NCBI GenBank assembly: GCA_030670715.1
Contig: DAOVBC010000015.1
Coordinates: 1 to 15,063, forward strand
Length of the DNA stretch: 15,063 bases
Origin: Deltaproteobacteria bacterium
GTDB lineage: Bacteria > Desulfobacterota > Desulfobacteria > Desulfobacterales > SG8-13
Reading direction: 5' to 3'
Part shown: positions 12,450 to 15,063 of the stretch, piece after piece
Position numbering within the stretch: position 1 is the stretch's first letter
Layout: the number at the start of each line of letters is the position of its first letter
Made by a program: the position numbers and the translations under genes
The notes under the pieces: model-generated
Database searches by the model: none
What the model was told of the DNA's origin: nothing
The model's input: the letters and a program-made list of their open reading frames with translations, nothing else

Positions 12450-12478
12450 TTGACCCGGGTGTCAAGAGGCTATAAAAT
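12450..12478 (+). promoter_or_regulatory. Sigma-70 promoter of the transglutaminase-like lipoprotein gene, with a dyad at -35
   Basis: TTGACC (12450-12455), 17-bp spacer, TAAAAT (12473-12478); TATAAA with a 15-bp spacer is the alternative reading. The -35 is inside the near-dyad TTGACCCGGGTGTCAA (12450-12465), a possible operator. The 5' leader (about 12485-12550) contains a 7-bp hairpin AATCCCG-GGAT-CGGGATT (12494-12511). Confidence 0.55.
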
Positions 12479-12550
12479 AAGAGCTGGAAGCAGAATCCCG
12501 GGATCGGGATTAGAATTGCGGTAACAAAATAGTAACATCAAAACCCGACC

Positions 12551-14065
12551 ATGCGATCATTAATAATCCAGCGGTGCGTGATCCTTCCGGTGATCGTCTT
12601 TTTTGTGCAGGGCTGTGCAGGAATGTATTTTCGCAAAGTGGATCAACCGCCACCTGTGCGGCGGTATTTATCGCCTGCCGAGCGGCCGTTCAAAGAATAC
12701 TGGACGGGTATTGTTTTCAACGGCACCCGTATCGGCTTTTCTCATTTTAAAATATCCCCTGCTGAAAAGGAAAAAAACCGGTTTGACATCCACTCTGAGG
12801 CCTATTTTCACACCCGTCTTCTGTGGTTTGACAAAAAAATCACGCTGAAGTCTTACGACCAGGTAGCTGAAGATTTGACACTGATCCGTTTTGCCTATCG
12901 TTTCGATTTAGATGGCAATTTATTATATATCAGCGGAAAACAGGCAGACGGTAAACTTGAAGTGACCATTGAATCGCGGAACCAAACCAGTCATCAGACA
13001 ATTGCCCTGAAAGAAAAAATCTACCCCACCAGTGCCATCGGGCTGTATCCGCTGATGCATGGTCTTGAAGTCGGTCGTCGGTACAGCTATCCCGTCTATG
13101 ACGGGCAAACCCAAAAGATCGGAACAGTTGTCCAGGAGATTACGGCCTATGAGGAAAGTGACCTGTATCGCGGTCAGGCCTTTAGAATCAACACCCGTTT
13201 GTTGGGCCACAAAGTAACGACCTGGATGGATCTGCAGGGTCGGCCTCTGCTGGAAATGTCTCTGGGAGGTGTCATCATTTCGGCCCTTGAAAGTAAAACT
13301 GAAGCCCAAAGATACTTGACCGCGGCCGCCCTGAACAAGGATGAAACCCTGCTGAATTTCAGCTTGATAAAAAGTGACACCCAGATCGTGGACCCGCACA
13401 ATCTCCATTCGATGTCCGTTTCAATTACCGGCATTCAGCCATCATTTTCTTTACCCACAGACAGACGTCAGCATTGTGAACGCACCGGAAAAAGCGTAAT
13501 CTGCGAGATGTCTTCCAAACCCCGGACAACTGCAGAGCAGCGGCCTTCGGAGGATCAGGATGTGCTGCAGCGCTACCTTCTGCCGACCTACGCTATATCG
13601 GTCGATCATCCTAAAATAAAAGCGCTGGCGGCGGGCGCCACGACATTATCCAGAGATAGCCTGCAGCAGGCTCGCGCTCTGATCGACTGGATCCAGGCCA
13701 ACATCGAACAGCAACCGGTCGATGTGTTCACGGCCCTGGACGTACTGGAAGGTGGAAAAGCCGAATGCCAGGGACACGCCCTGCTTTATGCGGCATTAGC
13801 CCGCACGCTGAAGCTGCCGACCCGGGTGGTGAACGGACTCGTCTATTCCCCTGAATTTCAAGGATTTCTGTATCACACCTGGAACGAGAGCTACCTGGAC
13901 GGTGCCTGGGTTGCCGTGGATCCGACTTTCGGTCAGCTGCCCGCCGATGCAACCCACATTAAACTGGTGGAAGGTCACACCCTGTCCGACCTTTTACCGC
14001 TGGTGGAATTGATCGGCCGGATTGATGTTCGAATTATCGACCTGGATTCAACCTCTGAACCCTGA
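12551..14065 (+). CDS. Lipoprotein with C-terminal transglutaminase-like domain
   Basis: The N-terminus is a lipoprotein signal peptide ending VFFVQGCAG, with Cys22 as the likely lipidated residue, so the protein should be anchored to a membrane and face the periplasm. Residues 45-300 are a large beta-rich region without a recognised motif. From about 340 a transglutaminase-like core is visible: ECQGHALLYAALARTLKLPT (Cys406), FLYHTWNESYLDGAWVAVDP (His442 and Asp457), giving a complete Cys-His-Asp triad. Such domains act as proteases, amidases or cross-linkers; the reaction here is unknown. ATG 12551 is the only start that keeps the full signal peptide, but it lacks an obvious ribosome binding site. 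The gene is followed after 56 nt by a GalT-like gene, possibly cotranscribed. Confidence 0.88.
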   Translation: MRSLIIQRCVILPVIVFFVQGCAGMYFRKVDQPPPVRRYLSPAERPFKEYWTGIVFNGTRIGFSHFKISPAEKEKNRFDIHSEAYFHTRLLWFDKKITLKSYDQVAEDLTLIRFAYRFDLDGNLLYISGKQADGKLEVTIESRNQTSHQTIALKEKIYPTSAIGLYPLMHGLEVGRRYSYPVYDGQTQKIGTVVQEITAYEESDLYRGQAFRINTRLLGHKVTTWMDLQGRPLLEMSLGGVIISALESKTEAQRYLTAAALNKDETLLNFSLIKSDTQIVDPHNLHSMSVSITGIQPSFSLPTDRRQHCERTGKSVICEMSSKPRTTAEQRPSEDQDVLQRYLLPTYAISVDHPKIKALAAGATTLSRDSLQQARALIDWIQANIEQQPVDVFTALDVLEGGKAECQGHALLYAALARTLKLPTRVVNGLVYSPEFQGFLYHTWNESYLDGAWVAVDPTFGQLPADATHIKLVEGHTLSDLLPLVELIGRIDVRIIDLDSTSEP

Positions 14066-14121
14066 ACCCGTATACAGTTACAGGCCATCTGTTTGCAAAT
14101 TGTATGGTCGTGTGTTAATGG

Positions 14122-15063
14122 ATGCCTTTTGATAAGATCTTCGATAACCATACCATACAGTTCATGACAAATTCACATCTTACGTTTGAAAGCCGGTCGA
14201 TTTTTGCCAGGTTCATAGAACCTTCAGGGAAAACGGTGAAACGCCGCATTGAGATCCGCACCAATCCGATTACCCTGCGCACCTGCCGGGTCGCATTCAG
14301 CCGGATAAATGAAAAAGAAGCCGGAACCGAAGCGCTGCCGGCGCCTCCGCCGAACGCAAACGATACAACGGAGTGCCCTTTTTGTTCCCCCCAGGTCCCC
14401 TCCAGAACACCTCGGTTGCAGACTGCCCTTGCACCGGAGGAACGACTGGTCCTGGGCGAATCCGTTTTATTTCCCAATCTCTTTCCTTACGGCAGCTATT
14501 CCGCGGTCAGCCTGTTTGATAACAACCACTTTGTCGAGATCGGTAAAGCCTCTCTAACATCTTACACCAACAGTTTGTTAAACTGCTGCAGGTATCTGGA
14601 TCGTGTTCTAAAACACGATCCGGAGGCGATGTACATGGCCATCACCCAGAACCACCTGCCCTCAGCCGGGGGCTCTCTGCTGCATCCCCACCTACAAATC
14701 AACGCCGACCGGGTCGCGCCCAACCATCACCGCTTTCTTTTGAAAAGGGCGAATCAATTCTACCAGGAAAACGCCGAAGACCTGTTTTCGAACTATCTTG
14801 CACTCGAAAAAGAAGCCGGCGCCCGATACATCGGGAGAACCGGCACGTGGGAATGGACCGCGGCTTTCGCGCCGGAGGGATTCTTTGAGATTTGGGGCAT
14901 TCTTCCCGGAGTGAGATCTTTACGTCAGATGGCAGAATCCGACTGGAAAAAGCTGGCCCGGGGTGTTCTCAGTACCCAGCGATTCTATCGCAGTATCTGC
15001 CGCAACGGGTACAATCTGGGTCTGCTGGTGGTGGAAAAGCCTTCAAGCCGTCTTGAACTGCAA
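14122..15063 (+). CDS. GalT-like hexose-1-phosphate uridylyltransferase family protein (HIT superfamily), partial
   Basis: A frame of 314 codons without a stop runs off the right edge. ECPFCSP (Cys85, Cys88) followed by LFPNLFPYG matches the zinc knuckle and nucleotide-binding region of galactose-1-phosphate uridylyltransferases, and SAGGSLLHPHLQI (181-193) is the HxH motif, where His190 would be the nucleotidylated histidine. The family swaps nucleotide groups between sugar phosphates. The sequence departs clearly from E. coli GalT (HPHLQ, not HPHGQ; different N-terminus), so substrate and donor (UDP- or ADP-sugar) are open. ATG 14122 is the first start after an in-frame stop at 14116-14118; no strong ribosome binding site is seen. 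ATG 14164 is a possible alternative start. Confidence 0.82.
   Translation, partial: MPFDKIFDNHTIQFMTNSHLTFESRSIFARFIEPSGKTVKRRIEIRTNPITLRTCRVAFSRINEKEAGTEALPAPPPNANDTTECPFCSPQVPSRTPRLQTALAPEERLVLGESVLFPNLFPYGSYSAVSLFDNNHFVEIGKASLTSYTNSLLNCCRYLDRVLKHDPEAMYMAITQNHLPSAGGSLLHPHLQINADRVAPNHHRFLLKRANQFYQENAEDLFSNYLALEKEAGARYIGRTGTWEWTAAFAPEGFFEIWGILPGVRSLRQMAESDWKKLARGVLSTQRFYRSICRNGYNLGLLVVEKPSSRLELQ

Noticed and set aside
12923..13408. 161-codon minus-strand open frame inside the lipoprotein gene
   Set aside because: It overlaps a well-supported gene and has no recognisable domain.

Overview
The window looks like chromosome from an anaerobic member of the Desulfobacterota (former Deltaproteobacteria). 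The basis is inference from gene content: a TRAP transporter, an oxygen-sensitive BadF/HgdC-type iron-sulfur activator, a small His-rich DUF8180-like protein, an MJ0042 zinc-ribbon membrane protein and several stand-alone signalling domains, with mid-range GC and AT-rich intergenic DNA. No rRNA, tRNA, CRISPR array, integrase or intact transposase gene was seen.

Layout. Positions 1-2884 (minus strand) hold a dctP-dctQ-dctM TRAP operon. It has an 11-bp hairpin between dctP and dctQ and a frameshift at a nine-T run inside dctM, which also runs off the left edge. Positions 2885-3473 carry no convincing gene. At 3474-4346 (minus) is a zinc-ribbon membrane protein with its own extended -10 promoter, which moves the best start to a GTG. 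Positions 4438-7434 (minus) form a tight cluster in transcription order: a fold-type II PLP enzyme, a 35-codon micro-ORF with a strong ribosome binding site, a LysE/RhtB exporter and a 2-hydroxyacyl-CoA dehydratase activator. The cluster suggests amino-acid or 2-hydroxyacid metabolism coupled to export, but no dehydratase is present here.

From 7823 the plus strand carries a GT9 (heptosyltransferase-family) gene, then a repeat-rich spacer with a perfect 22-bp inverted repeat (8884-8905/8940-8961), then an FMN-dependent alpha-hydroxyacid oxidoreductase-family gene (9165-10121) whose active-site signature is atypical (SHGGH where the family usually has NHGGR). Convergent to it on the minus strand is a set of small genes, mostly transcribed one by one: a His-rich 85-aa protein (10389-10646), a PilZ protein (10740-11162), a cyclic-nucleotide-binding-domain protein (11341-11871) and an 81-aa Cys-rich protein (12093-12338). 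The PilZ and cNMP genes each have a promoter with a perfect TTGACA and a 17-bp spacer. Another such promoter plus a hairpin with a T-tract brackets a candidate small RNA at about 10124-10317.

Positions 12551-15063 (plus) hold a lipoprotein with a C-terminal transglutaminase-like domain and a GalT-like nucleotidyltransferase (HIT superfamily) cut by the right edge. The start choices for several genes differ from the longest possible frame and are justified entry by entry. The most promising places for something undescribed are the PLP/micro-ORF/exporter/activator cluster, the atypical FMN enzyme, the 8813-8961 repeat element and the candidate sRNA.
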